From SFEL01 sp964392455 (GTDB taxonomy: Bacteria > Bacillota > Clostridia > Christensenellales > CAG-138): a DNA stretch of 64,000 nt. Positions 1-7,980 of the stretch are shown one piece after another (position 1 is the first letter of the stretch; each line of letters opens with the position of its first letter). A model generated the notes under the pieces. That model was not told where the DNA came from and did not search any database. It was given only the letters and a program-made list of their open reading frames with translations. The stretch spans positions 1-64,000 of the forward strand of contig CAYMPG010000004.1 in NCBI GenBank assembly GCA_964392455.1, given 5' to 3'. The position numbers and the translations under genes are program-made.

Positions 1-558
1 AAGGCTCTGTATGAGGCCGGTTACTTCCCCGACAACACCCTGACCGCCACCGATGCTGAGACCGTTGCCCTCTTTGGCGAAGGCGAAGCAGCATTCCTCA
101 TTGACGGCTCCTGGAAGTGCGGCTACTTCTCCGAGAACCATGCCGACACTCTGGAAGACTACGTGATCAGCTGCGTACCCGGCAAGGGTGAGCGTCCTGC
201 TACCGATGCCATCGGCGGCATCTCCATGGGCTACTTCATCACCCGCAAGGCTTGGGATGATCCTGCAAAGCAGGCAGCCGCTGTAGAGTTTGTTGCTCAG
301 CTCACCAGCGACGAGGTCATGTCCACCTTCGTTACCACCGAAGTTACCGCCCTTAAGAACGGCGCTGCCCCCGCAGGCCTCAATGCTATCCAGCAGTCCG
401 CTGCTGACTGCAATGCCAATGTTACCGGCGTTGTAGGCGCTGTTCAGGATACCATCACCGCCGAAGCCAAGGGCGACCTGTTTGCAAACATTCAGAAGGT
501 CGTCACCGGTCAGATGACTGCAGCTGAGGCTGTGGAATCCGCCATGAAGCTCAACTAA
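1..558 (+). CDS. Sugar ABC transporter substrate-binding protein (C-terminal part)
   Basis: The reading frame is open from the left edge, so only the last 185 residues are present; the start and signal peptide lie outside the window. The fragment carries the FGEGEAAFLIDGSW segment and the YFITRKAWDDPAKQAAA segment typical of the second lobe of MalE-like (cluster 1) carbohydrate-binding proteins, which capture a sugar outside the membrane and deliver it to the permeases. Two matching permease genes follow on the same strand, which supports the call. Nearly all isoleucine codons are ATC, unlike the permeases, consistent with very high expression of the binding protein. The transported sugar cannot be told from the sequence. 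Confidence 0.85.
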   Translation, partial: KALYEAGYFPDNTLTATDAETVALFGEGEAAFLIDGSWKCGYFSENHADTLEDYVISCVPGKGERPATDAIGGISMGYFITRKAWDDPAKQAAAVEFVAQLTSDEVMSTFVTTEVTALKNGAAPAGLNAIQQSAADCNANVTGVVGAVQDTITAEAKGDLFANIQKVVTGQMTAAEAVESAMKLN

Positions 559-581
559 TTCTTCTTCGTGTTCTCCTATTT

Positions 582-610
582 GGGGCTGCTGCTTTCACGG
601 CAGCAGCCCC
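582..610 (+). terminator. Stem-loop between binding-protein and permease genes
   Basis: A perfect 10-bp stem (GGGGCTGCTG with CAGCAGCCCC) and a 9-nt loop lie 24 nt after the binding-protein stop, followed by only a short T-containing stretch. Such intercistronic hairpins usually protect the upstream message or partly terminate transcription, giving more binding protein than permease. The structure is seen; the role is inferred. Confidence 0.7.
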
Positions 611-642
611 ATTCTTATTTCCGCTGAAAGGATGGTGCGGCC

Positions 643-1569
643 ATGAGCTCCATGATATACAAAAAGAAATCGCCGCTGCTGGTGTTTCTGATTCCCGCCT
701 TTGCATTTTTGGTGGTATATCTTTATTATCCATTCATTCAAAATGTGATAAACACCTTTCTCGACATTGGCGGCCTGGGCCGGGCTGCAGAAGGTGTAAA
801 CGATCCCTGGTACAGCAATTATATAGAATTATTCCGCGATCCTGACCTTGCCACGGCCCTGAAAAATACCGTTATTCTCACTGTATTCACAGTAATCTTT
901 CAGGTAGGCATTGCCCTGATACTTGCGCTGTTGGTAGACTCCATCCGGGTGGGTGCAAAGGTATTCCGCACAGTGTATTTCTTTCCCATCGTCATTTCTG
1001 CAACTGCCCTGGGCCTTATGTTTAATCTGATGTTTCTCTATAAGGGCGGTATGATAAACCAGATACTGCTCAATCTTGATATGCTTCCCTACGAAATAAA
1101 ATCCAATGGCCGCATGATAGTGGAATGGATTGACTGGAAGGATCAGGCCCACTATCTGTTTACCATGTTTTTGCCGGTCATATGGCAATATGTGGGCTTT
1201 TACTTCGTTATCCTCATTACCGGCCTCAACAATATCCCTGAGGAGCTTTTTGAGGCGGCGGCGCTGGATGGTGCTTCCGGCCTGAAAAAGATACGCTACA
1301 TTACCCTGCCCATGCTCAGGAATGTGCTGTGCACCTGCCTTGTGCTGGCAATTACCGGCGCGCTGAAGGTATTTGACCTGCCCTGGGTTATGTTTGGCGC
1401 AGGTATGCCCCAGAATATGGGCTGGCTTACCGGTACATACATGTATGACCAGACCTTCAATCGGATGAATGTTGACTATGGCTCCACCATTGCGGTGCTC
1501 ATAGTGGTGCTGGGCGTAGTGCTGTCCAATGTGGCAAACAGGGTATTCAAGCCCACGGAAGATTATTAA
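643..1569 (+). CDS. Sugar ABC transporter permease (UgpA/MsmF type)
   Basis: 308 residues, the first of two membrane subunits of a carbohydrate importer of the MalF/UgpA family. The N-terminus (KKKSPLLVFLIPAFAFLVVY) is the usual short basic tail leading into the first of about six membrane helices. The cytoplasmic EAA loop that docks the ATPase reads EAAALDGASGLKKIRYITLP, around residues 205-225. The ATG is preceded by AAAGGATGG. It follows the binding-protein gene by 84 nt containing a hairpin and is followed after 12 nt by the partner permease. No ATPase gene is present here; many such importers share a distant MsmK-type ATPase. Substrate unknown. Confidence 0.92.
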   Translation: MSSMIYKKKSPLLVFLIPAFAFLVVYLYYPFIQNVINTFLDIGGLGRAAEGVNDPWYSNYIELFRDPDLATALKNTVILTVFTVIFQVGIALILALLVDSIRVGAKVFRTVYFFPIVISATALGLMFNLMFLYKGGMINQILLNLDMLPYEIKSNGRMIVEWIDWKDQAHYLFTMFLPVIWQYVGFYFVILITGLNNIPEELFEAAALDGASGLKKIRYITLPMLRNVLCTCLVLAITGALKVFDLPWVMFGAGMPQNMGWLTGTYMYDQTFNRMNVDYGSTIAVLIVVLGVVLSNVANRVFKPTEDY

Positions 1570-1581
1570 GGAGGGCGGCAA

Positions 1582-2439
1582 ATGACCAGGAAAAAGACCA
1601 ACCCGTACAAGATTGCAAGCTACGTCTTTCTGTGCCTGTGGGCACTGACGACCATATATCCCTTTATCTGGGTCATACTCAATTCCTTCCGCCAGAAGGG
1701 CCTGATACTCAGCGATTCCTTCTCCCTGCCCCTTGGGGATGCCTTTACCTTGGATAATTACCGCACCGCCATGGAGCGCTCGGATTTTGGAAACGCTTAC
1801 CTTAATTCCATACTCATTTCAGGAAGCGTTACCATATTTGTGGTGGTGCTTGCGGGCCTTGCAGCCTATGGCATGTGCCGCTATCGCTTCCGCGGCCGGG
1901 GGCTGCTGTACAGCATGATAATGGCCGGCATGATGTTCCCGGTATTCTCCACCATCATACCCGTATTTCGTATGCAGGTGGTGCTTGGCATTGCCGGTAC
2001 AGGCAACCGGTGGCTGAGCCTTATAGCCACCATACTGCCGCAAATTGCGGGAAACCTTTGCTTTGCCATTATAATTTTAATGGGCTTTATCCAATCGGTG
2101 CCCATTGAGCTGGAAGAAAGCGCATATCTTGACGGATGCAACGTTTTCCAGATATTCTTTAAGATAATAGTTCCTGCGGCAAAGTCCTCCTTTGCCACCG
2201 TGGCCATATTTGCCTTCCTGTGGAGCTATAATGACCTGTTCACCCAGTCCTTCTTCCTGCGCTACCCTCAGGAGCGAGCCATCACAGGCCTGCTCAATGA
2301 AATAAGCTCCCAGGCCGGCGTAAACTACGGCCTGATGGCAGCATCTGTAGTGCTGGTAGTAGTACCGGTGCTGATAGTATATGTGTGCCTGCAAAAGCAC
2401 ATTATCAAGGGCCTTACCGCAGGCGCAATAAAGGGCTAA
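1582..2439 (+). CDS. Sugar ABC transporter permease (UgpE/MsmG type)
   Basis: 285 residues, the second membrane subunit of the same importer (MalG/UgpE family), with about six membrane helices. The first segment, ASYVFLCLWALTTIYPFIWV, is typical of the family. The coupling loop is slightly unusual: EESAYLDGCNVFQIFFKIIV replaces the usual EAAxxDG. A strong AAGGAGG site overlaps the stop codon of the upstream permease and sits at good distance from the ATG, so the two are translationally linked. The C-terminal LQKHIIKGLTAGAIKG is the hallmark ending of this permease group. Confidence 0.93.
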   Translation: MTRKKTNPYKIASYVFLCLWALTTIYPFIWVILNSFRQKGLILSDSFSLPLGDAFTLDNYRTAMERSDFGNAYLNSILISGSVTIFVVVLAGLAAYGMCRYRFRGRGLLYSMIMAGMMFPVFSTIIPVFRMQVVLGIAGTGNRWLSLIATILPQIAGNLCFAIIILMGFIQSVPIELEESAYLDGCNVFQIFFKIIVPAAKSSFATVAIFAFLWSYNDLFTQSFFLRYPQERAITGLLNEISSQAGVNYGLMAASVVLVVVPVLIVYVCLQKHIIKGLTAGAIKG

Positions 2440-2503
2440 CCCTCGGCACGGGGTGCAAAATAAGCTATAATATAAAAAAGCAGCAGAAAAGAGGTGGGGG
2501 GAA

Positions 2504-3241
2504 ATGTACCGAGTGGTGCTTATAGACGATGAGGCCATCATTCTCGAGGGCCTGCGCCAGGTCATCCATTGGGAGGATTACGGCTGCCAGGTGGCCGGCA
2601 CCGCTTGGGATGCAGCCTCCGGCCGCCAGCTTGTGCAGGAGGCCAAGCCTCACATTCTCTTTACCGATATTCGTATGCCCGGCGAAGATGGGCTTACAAT
2701 GCTTGCAGGGCTCCGCAGCGAGTTTCCGGATATGCAGGTGATAGTGCTTACGGGCTATCGGGATTTTGCCTACGCTCAGGAGGCCATCCGGCTGGGTGTC
2801 ACTCGGTTTCTCCTTAAGCCATCCAAGCTGGATGAAATAAACGAGGCCCTGCAAACCGCAGTAAGGCAGCTCGATAAGCAATGCAAGGCGGGGGCTGAGG
2901 ATGAGCAGAGCCACAACGCAGGCAGCTTCATAGTCAATCAGGCCATCCAGTTTATGGAGGAGCACTATGCGGAAAAGCTGACGCTGCAAACTGTGGCAGA
3001 CTGCTGCTATGTATCCCAGTGGCATTTGAGCAAGCTCCTCAACAGATATACGGAAAAGAGCTTTTATGATATGCTCAACGCCATACGCATACAAAAGGCC
3101 AAGGAATTCCTCGCTGACCCCAGCCTGAAAATAGGCCAGATAGGGGAGCTGGTAGGCTATTCCGATACGGCCCACTTTGCCCGCACCTTCAAAAAGCTGG
3201 TGGGCATGAGCGCCAACGAATACCGAAACAGCCTCTGCTGA
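2504..3241 (+). CDS. Response regulator with AraC-type DNA-binding domain (YesN-like)
   Basis: 245 residues with two parts: an N-terminal receiver domain (about 1-120) and a C-terminal AraC/XylS double helix-turn-helix (about 145-245). The receiver has the acidic pair D8-D9, the phosphorylation aspartate D55 in FTDIRMPGEDG, T83 and K105 in LLKPSK. The AraC part contains VADCCYVSQWHLSKLLNRYT and IGELVGYSDTAHFARTFKK. It is much shorter than typical YesN proteins, lacking their long middle region. It follows the sugar permeases by 64 nt in the same direction, so it probably controls that importer. The expected LytS/YesM-type sensor kinase is not seen here and may lie upstream. Confidence 0.9.
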   Translation: MYRVVLIDDEAIILEGLRQVIHWEDYGCQVAGTAWDAASGRQLVQEAKPHILFTDIRMPGEDGLTMLAGLRSEFPDMQVIVLTGYRDFAYAQEAIRLGVTRFLLKPSKLDEINEALQTAVRQLDKQCKAGAEDEQSHNAGSFIVNQAIQFMEEHYAEKLTLQTVADCCYVSQWHLSKLLNRYTEKSFYDMLNAIRIQKAKEFLADPSLKIGQIGELVGYSDTAHFARTFKKLVGMSANEYRNSLC

Positions 3242-3289
3242 CGGAACAGGCGCTGTGCCTTTATCAAACGGCATATTATCACAAAACAA

Positions 3290-3339
3290 ATCCCCGGAGC
3301 GGCCACCATGTTTTTGATGGTTTCTCCGGGGATATTTTT
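3290..3339. terminator. Bidirectional terminator between convergent genes
   Basis: A 10-bp stem (ATCCCCGGAG with CTCCGGGGAT) encloses a second small stem (ACCAT with ATGGT) and is followed by a T-rich run on the plus strand and an A-rich run on the other side. It lies between the response regulator and the convergent aldo/keto reductase and can serve both. Confidence 0.8.
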
Positions 3340-3346
3340 ATTCGTA

Positions 3347-4336
3347 TTACAGGCTGATGCTGTCTATCAGCGCCAGTTCATCGGGAGTAAAGTCTGTATT
3401 CTGCGCCGCTTTTATGTTATCCAGCACCTGCTCAGGCCGCGAGGCGCCCGCCAGAACGCTGTTTACAATGCCGTCCCTTAGTATCCAGCTCAGGGCCATC
3501 TGGGCCAGCGTCTGGCCCCGCTGGGCAGCCAAATCGTTCAGCCGACGGATCTGCTCCAGCCGCTGCTGGGTAAGGTCTTTTTCCTTGAGGAAGCGGCCAT
3601 CCGTCACTATGCGGCTGTCAGCCGGTATCCCCTTCAGGTAGCGGTCTGTCAGTAGCCCCTGTGACAGTGGGGAAAAGGCGATTATGCCCTTGCCTAGCTT
3701 TGCTGAGGTCTCCTTAAGGCCGTTGTTTTCAATGGTACGATTGAAAATAGAGTAGCTGTTCTGATTTATTACGAAGGGAACACCCATCCTGGCCAGAATA
3801 TCAGCCGCCTCTGCCATGCGGGGCCCATCGTAGTTTGAAAGGCCCACATACAGCGCCTTGCCGGACTGCACGGCTGTGGCCAGCGCACCCATGGTTTCTT
3901 CCAGCGGAGTATCCGGATCCGGTCGGTGGTGATAGAATATATCCACATACTCCAGCCCCATACGCTTCAGGCTCTGATCCAGGCTGCTCAAAAGCTGCTT
4001 GCGGCTGCCCCACTCACCATAGGGGCCGGGCCACATCCAATAGCCGGACTTGGTGGAGATAATAAGCTCATCCCGGTACGCACCCAGCTCATCTTTGAGT
4101 ATCCTGCCGAAATTTATCTCCGCAGCACCCTCCGGAGGGCCATAGTTATTGGCAAGATCAAAATGAGTAATGCCATTGTCAAAGGCTGTAAGGCACATCT
4201 GCCGCATATTGTCAAAGCGGCCGGTGTTGCCAAAGTTGTGCCACAGGCCCAGCGACACTGCGGGCAGCTTTAATCCGCTTTTTCCCAGGCGATTGTAGCT
4301 CATAGTATCGTAGCGGCTTTCAGATGCAGAGTACAT
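3347..4336 (-). CDS. yghZ: Aldo/keto reductase, YghZ (L-glyceraldehyde 3-phosphate reductase) type
   Basis: 329 residues, cytosolic NADPH-dependent reductase of the AKR14/YghZ group, remembered from E. coli as acting on L-glyceraldehyde 3-phosphate and methylglyoxal. Colinear landmarks are LRLP-like GLKLPAVSLGLWHNFG, ITHFDLANNYGPP (catalytic Asp and Tyr), IISTKSGYWMWPGPYG (catalytic Lys), LKRMGLEYVDIFYHHR (catalytic His) and the cofactor-binding tail SVLAGASRPEQVLDNIKA. Length is close to the E. coli protein. The start is set by AAAGGAAAAT just upstream. It is convergent with the response regulator and behaves as a single gene. The detoxification role is inferred from the family. Confidence 0.93.
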   Translation of the reverse strand: MYSASESRYDTMSYNRLGKSGLKLPAVSLGLWHNFGNTGRFDNMRQMCLTAFDNGITHFDLANNYGPPEGAAEINFGRILKDELGAYRDELIISTKSGYWMWPGPYGEWGSRKQLLSSLDQSLKRMGLEYVDIFYHHRPDPDTPLEETMGALATAVQSGKALYVGLSNYDGPRMAEAADILARMGVPFVINQNSYSIFNRTIENNGLKETSAKLGKGIIAFSPLSQGLLTDRYLKGIPADSRIVTDGRFLKEKDLTQQRLEQIRRLNDLAAQRGQTLAQMALSWILRDGIVNSVLAGASRPEQVLDNIKAAQNTDFTPDELALIDSISL

Positions 4337-4415
4337 GGCAATTTTCCTTTCTTAATTGGTCATAGGTATATTAAGCCTCGAAATAGGCTTATCTCCATGT
4401 ATCGTTAATACGGAT

Positions 4416-4440
4416 AAAAAAGTAGACCCCCGAGGGGTCT
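4416..4440 (-). terminator. Terminator of tRNA-Leu
   Basis: On the minus strand, AGACCCC-TCG-GGGGTCT is followed by ACTTTTTT, a compact rho-independent terminator 11 nt past the tRNA 3' end. Confidence 0.85.
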
Positions 4441-4451
4441 GCTCTTTTATC

Positions 4452-4538
4452 TGGTGCCGGAAGTGGGACTCGAACCCACACGGTATCGCTACCAGCGGAT
4501 TTTGAGTCCGCCACGTCTGCCAATTCCATCATTCCGGC
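4452..4538 (-). tRNA. tRNA-Leu (anticodon CAA)
   Basis: 87 nt including encoded CCA. The acceptor GCCGGAA pairs with TTCCGGC. The anticodon stem GCGGA/TCCGC encloses the loop CTCAAAA, giving CAA. A long variable arm and the GGTTCGAGTCC T-arm confirm a class II leucine tRNA. It has its own promoter and terminator, so it is a single-gene unit. Confidence 0.96.
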
Positions 4539-4549
4539 TAACAGATGTG

Positions 4550-4578
4550 ATTTTAACATATACGGCCGTTTTTTGCAA
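4550..4578 (-). promoter_or_regulatory. Sigma-A promoter of tRNA-Leu
   Basis: TTGCAA, a 17-nt spacer and TAAAAT on the minus strand end 12 nt before the tRNA. The promoter lies inside the last codons and just beyond the stop of the Spo0A-domain gene. Confidence 0.7.
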
Positions 4579-4972
4579 CCGGTTTTCCCCCTGCTGCTGC
4601 CCCGCCCTGGATACGCCCGGCGCCATGCACAGCGTGCCTGTAGCTTATCAGCAGGTATTTGCTGAATATGCCTATAAACTTGGCATTTCCGGGCTGAATG
4701 GCGTAGCTGCGCCCCATTATTTCCTTTAGCTCATCCTCATCCGCCTGCTCCCAGATGGCGGATATTATGGTGCGTATCCCCCGCTCCACATTGGCCGGGC
4801 CTGTGCCGTACCGGCGGGCTATAGCCGGGTAAATGCCGGTAGTCACTCTGGTGAGCAGGCTCTCATCCTCCATGGACATCATCAGGCCCTGTAAAAGGTA
4901 TTTGTAGCCTGTATACTCCGGCGTGGCTCCCACGCGCATTAGCTGCTTTTCTACGAAATCCGATACGGACAT
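4553..4972 (-). CDS. Stand-alone Spo0A C-terminal (sporulation effector) domain protein
   Basis: 139 residues from the ATG at 4972, which has GGGAGG at 8 nt; an in-frame upstream extension lacks such a site. Residues about 10-115 match the Spo0A DNA-binding domain: VGATPEYTGYKYLLQGL corresponds to the GYQYLRDAI region, then IYPAIARRYGTGPANVERG and IRTIISAIW match the recognition-helix region. The receiver domain of Spo0A is entirely absent, so the protein should bind 0A-box-like DNA without phosphorylation control, or act as a competitor. It lies just after the spore-protein genes on the same strand. The C-terminal tail (after about residue 117) is low in conservation. Domain call by recall, not by search. 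Confidence 0.8.
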   Translation of the reverse strand: MSVSDFVEKQLMRVGATPEYTGYKYLLQGLMMSMEDESLLTRVTTGIYPAIARRYGTGPANVERGIRTIISAIWEQADEDELKEIMGRSYAIQPGNAKFIGIFSKYLLISYRHAVHGAGRIQGGAAAGGKPVAKNGRIC

Positions 4973-5095
4973 GGCTCTTTCCTCCCGCTTTGCCTTCAGG
5001 CTGTATTTCTCCCATATTTTGCCCAATATTCGGCACAGATACAAGAGATTCCCGCTTATTCCACTTTACAGCACTTTTTTCGACATTTTTCCACA

Positions 5096-5123
5096 GCAAA
5101 AGCGGGCGGTTTGCACTCGCCCG
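5096..5123 (-). terminator. Weak terminator after spore protein gene 1
   Basis: A 6-bp CGGGCG/CGCCCG stem with a 9-nt loop is followed on the minus strand by CTTTTGC, about 36 nt past the stop of the first spore-protein gene. The T run is short, so termination may be partial. Confidence 0.4.
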
Positions 5124-5158
5124 TTCTTGAAAGGAATCCTGTTTTTTTGATGAATAAG

Positions 5159-5374
5159 TTATTTCATCATATTGCTGCCGCCGTTCATGTTGTTTTCGGC
5201 ATACTGTATCATACGCTTTACCATATTGCCGCCAACAGAGCCGGCTTCCTTGGCGCTGATGTCGCCATTGTAGCCCTGCTTCAGGTTTACATTCAGAGAA
5301 TTGGCAACCTCCATCTTGAAGCTGTCCAGATTCTGCTTAGCATCGGGTACCAGTACCTTATTGCTGCGTGCCAT
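5159..5374 (-). CDS. Small acid-soluble spore protein, alpha/beta type
   Basis: 71 residues. Alpha/beta-type SASPs coat DNA in the spore core and are cut by the Gpr protease on germination. The protein shows the family block MEVANSLNV and the strongly conserved GDISAKEAGSVGGNMVKRMI near the C-terminus. The start is fixed by AAGGAGGTG ahead of the ATG; an in-frame extension of 36 codons upstream is not supported. A near-identical paralogue lies 160 bp upstream. This is direct evidence that the organism forms endospores. Expression is expected from the forespore sigma-G programme, but I could not place a convincing sigma-G promoter. Confidence 0.95.
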   Translation of the reverse strand: MARSNKVLVPDAKQNLDSFKMEVANSLNVNLKQGYNGDISAKEAGSVGGNMVKRMIQYAENNMNGGSNMMK

Positions 5375-5490
5375 TGTGTGTTTCACCTCCTTGCTTGTGA
5401 GTGTAGTTTTAATCTGCCCCGCTGTGCAAAAACTATTAGCGGGAATATATGTATACCATGGAAAACAGTTCTGCGCCCCCACAGCACAGC

Positions 5491-5521
5491 AAAAGCCGCT
5501 CCCAGTGAGGAAGCGGCTTTT
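5491..5521 (-). terminator. Terminator after spore protein gene 2
   Basis: AAAAGCCGCT and AGCGGCTTTT form a 10-bp stem with an 11-nt loop just past the stop of the second spore-protein gene, separating the two paralogues into independent units. Confidence 0.8.
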
Positions 5522-5534
5522 ACCAAGCGAAGAT

Positions 5535-5732
5535 TTATCGGTTCATGTTGTTTTCAGCATACTGTATCATACGCTTTACCATCTCGCCGCCTACTGAGCC
5601 GGCATCCCTGGCCTTTATGTCGCCATTGTAGCCCTGCTTAAGGTCCACATTGAGAGACCTGGCCACCTCCATCTTGAAGCCGTCCAGCTTCTGCTTTGCA
5701 TCGGGTACAAGTACCTTATTGCTGCGTGCCAT
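5535..5732 (-). CDS. Small acid-soluble spore protein, alpha/beta type (paralogue)
   Basis: 65 residues, sharing the first 13 residues (MARSNKVLVPDAK) and most of the rest with the neighbouring SASP, including GYNGDIKARDAGSVGGEMVK. The leader region is also nearly identical between the two copies (AAGGAGGTGAAACACACA before each ATG), so this is a recent tandem duplication. The copy ends at NNMNR and lacks the GGSNMMK-type tail of its sister. Role as for the sister: DNA protection in the spore. The long upstream in-frame extension has no ribosome site and is not used. Confidence 0.95.
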   Translation of the reverse strand: MARSNKVLVPDAKQKLDGFKMEVARSLNVDLKQGYNGDIKARDAGSVGGEMVKRMIQYAENNMNR

Positions 5733-5887
5733 TGTGTGTTTCACCTCCTTGCCTTTATTAGCTTTAATGCTAATATGGCAGAAAGAGCTGAAATGTATGA
5801 CTGTAAATATATGTTTTTCATTTTTGCAGCCATTGGGCAGATAATATGAACAAAGTCCGCTCTGAAGCTGGAAATCCTTAAATGCAC

Positions 5888-5914
5888 AAAAAAGCGGCAT
5901 TAAGCCGCTTTTTT
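5888..5914 (-). terminator. Terminator of the recG operon
   Basis: AAAAAAGCGGC, loop ATTAA and GCCGCTTTTTT form a perfect 11-bp stem 51 nt past the recG stop. The arms are symmetric, so it may also work in the other direction. A nearly identical hairpin with the same loop sits at 31164-31190. Confidence 0.85.
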
Positions 5915-5964
5915 AAGGTTTCACAATGGCAAAGCCACTTTTATTTATGCTTTTAAGCAGGGCA

Positions 5965-7980
5965 TCAATTGGGAGCGATCACGCCATCCATACCGGCAAG
6001 CTTCTCCGCTGCCCTGGCAATGAGGGCAGATGCGCCGGGTACGCCCTGGCCTGAAAGTATCTCCTCCGCCGCACTCTGTGCCGCCCGCAGTGCATCCACA
6101 TCCAGCGCAAGGGACGCCGCCGCAAATTCATTAAGGCCATGCTGCCGCTTGCCAAGGAACTGGCCGGGGCCACGCATCTCCAGGTCTTTTTCCGCAATGG
6201 CAAAGCCGTCATTTGTCTTAACAAGCATCCTGAGCCTTGTTTCTGCGGCCTCTCCCCCGCTGCCGCTGAGCAGGAAGCAATAGGCCGCCTGATCGCCACG
6301 GCCGACTCGCCCCCTAAGCTGATGAAGCTGGGCAAGACCAAACCTGTCGGCGTTTTCTATTGCCATTATGGTAGCCGAGGGCACGTCCACCCCCACCTCA
6401 ATTACAGTGGTAGCCACCAGCACCATCGTCTCTCCCGCCCTGAAGGCCGCTGCTGCCTTTTCCTTCTGGGCAGAGGACATCTGACCGTGGAGCAGGCCCA
6501 CAGGCACATCCAGCATTGCCCTGAGCTCATCATACAGCTCCTCTGCGCTCTGCACCCCCTCAAGGCTATCTGAGCTTTCCACCAGCGGGCATACAACATA
6601 TGCCTGATGGCCCGCCTTTGCCTGCTCGCCTATAAAGCGATACATATCCTCCCGCCTGTGCTCTGGCACCAGCCTCGTGGTAACCGGCTTTCGCCCCGGA
6701 GGCAGCTCATTCAGGCTGGATACCGAAAGGTCTCCATACAATATAAGTGAAAGCGTGCGGGGTATTGGCGTGGCGCTCATTATGAGCACATCCGTCTGCC
6801 TGCCCTTTGCCCCCATGGCCGCCCGCTGGCTCACACCAAAGCGATGCTGCTCATCGGTTATCACCATGCCCAGGTCAAAAAACTCCACGTCCCCCTGAAG
6901 CAGTGCATGGGTGCCTATGATGTATTTTGCTTCGCCTGAGGCTATTTTTTTCTTTACCTCATCCCGCTCTGCCTTTTTCATGCCGCCCTTCAGGTAGGCC
7001 ACGTTTTCCCGGCCAAATACCCTGCTGAGGGACTCCATATGCTGGGATGCAAGTATCTCCGTGGGAGCCATAAGGGCTGCCTGCCTGCCGTTTTTTGCAG
7101 CGGCAAACATTGCAAACATTGCAACAGCCGTCTTGCCGCTGCCCACATCTCCCTGAAGCAGCCGGTTCATAAGGGTGCTGCCCTCAAGGTCTCCTGCAAT
7201 ATCATCCATGGCTCTAAGCTGTGCGCCGGTGGGAGCAAACGGCAAAAGGGACAGGAATTCCTCCTTTACGCCCTTAAGCTCCACCCTTTCGCTGCGCTCC
7301 GGCAGGCTGCGCTGCATCATTGACAGCATCAGCCGAAACAGCAGCATATCCTCAAAGGCCAGCCTGCGCCTTGCGCCCCCTGCGGCCTCCATATCGCAGG
7401 GAAAATGTATACCCCACAGGGCATCAGCTATGCCCATAAGGCCGTATTTTTCCCGTATGGCAAGGGGCAGGGTTTCCTCAATAGCCCCGGCACAGCCCTC
7501 CAGCGCAGCACGCACAGCATCCCGCAGCATGCCCTGAGTAACCCCTGAGGTAAGGGGATACACAGGCAGTATGCCGGGAAGCTGAGGGTATACAGCAGGG
7601 TTTACCAGCTTTACTCCCCTGCTCCTGTCCACCCGCCCGCAGGCGACTATCTTCTCCCCCATGGAAAGGCTGCCCTTGCGATAGGGCTGATTATACCAGG
7701 TGAGGGTTATCTCCCCGCTCTGATCGTACGCCCGGGCGGTGGTAATATCCAGCCCACGGCGTATGCGGGCAAGCTTTGGCTCGGTACACACCGTAAGCTC
7801 AAAGGCCCCCTCATCCCCATGCCGTGCCCCCATTATATAGGTGGGGTGGGAATAATCCCTATGGCCACGGGGAAAGAAATATAAAATATCCTTCAGCGAA
7901 AAAAGGCCCAGCCTGCCGAGAGCCTCGGCTTTGCGTGGGCCTATGCCTTTTAATGAAGTTATAGGGTCATTTGGCGTCAT
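5965..7980 (-). CDS. recG: ATP-dependent DNA helicase RecG
   Basis: 671 residues from the ATG at 7980, which overlaps the fakA stop as ATGA; an upstream in-frame extension is not needed. RecG remodels stalled replication forks and branch-migrates Holliday junctions. The N-terminal part has the helix-hairpin-helix-like KGIGPRKAEALGRLGL and the wedge/OB domain. The motor has Walker A GDVGSGKTA, the DEQHRFG box II, SATPIPRT, and the C-terminal TTVIEVGVDVP and QLRGRVGRG motifs, followed by the RecG-specific DGFAIAEKDLEMRGPGQFLG segment. Length is near the family norm. The gene order Asp23 protein, fakA, recG is the usual Firmicute arrangement. Confidence 0.97.
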   Translation of the reverse strand: MTPNDPITSLKGIGPRKAEALGRLGLFSLKDILYFFPRGHRDYSHPTYIMGARHGDEGAFELTVCTEPKLARIRRGLDITTARAYDQSGEITLTWYNQPYRKGSLSMGEKIVACGRVDRSRGVKLVNPAVYPQLPGILPVYPLTSGVTQGMLRDAVRAALEGCAGAIEETLPLAIREKYGLMGIADALWGIHFPCDMEAAGGARRRLAFEDMLLFRLMLSMMQRSLPERSERVELKGVKEEFLSLLPFAPTGAQLRAMDDIAGDLEGSTLMNRLLQGDVGSGKTAVAMFAMFAAAKNGRQAALMAPTEILASQHMESLSRVFGRENVAYLKGGMKKAERDEVKKKIASGEAKYIIGTHALLQGDVEFFDLGMVITDEQHRFGVSQRAAMGAKGRQTDVLIMSATPIPRTLSLILYGDLSVSSLNELPPGRKPVTTRLVPEHRREDMYRFIGEQAKAGHQAYVVCPLVESSDSLEGVQSAEELYDELRAMLDVPVGLLHGQMSSAQKEKAAAAFRAGETMVLVATTVIEVGVDVPSATIMAIENADRFGLAQLHQLRGRVGRGDQAAYCFLLSGSGGEAAETRLRMLVKTNDGFAIAEKDLEMRGPGQFLGKRQHGLNEFAAASLALDVDALRAAQSAAEEILSGQGVPGASALIARAAEKLAGMDGVIAPN

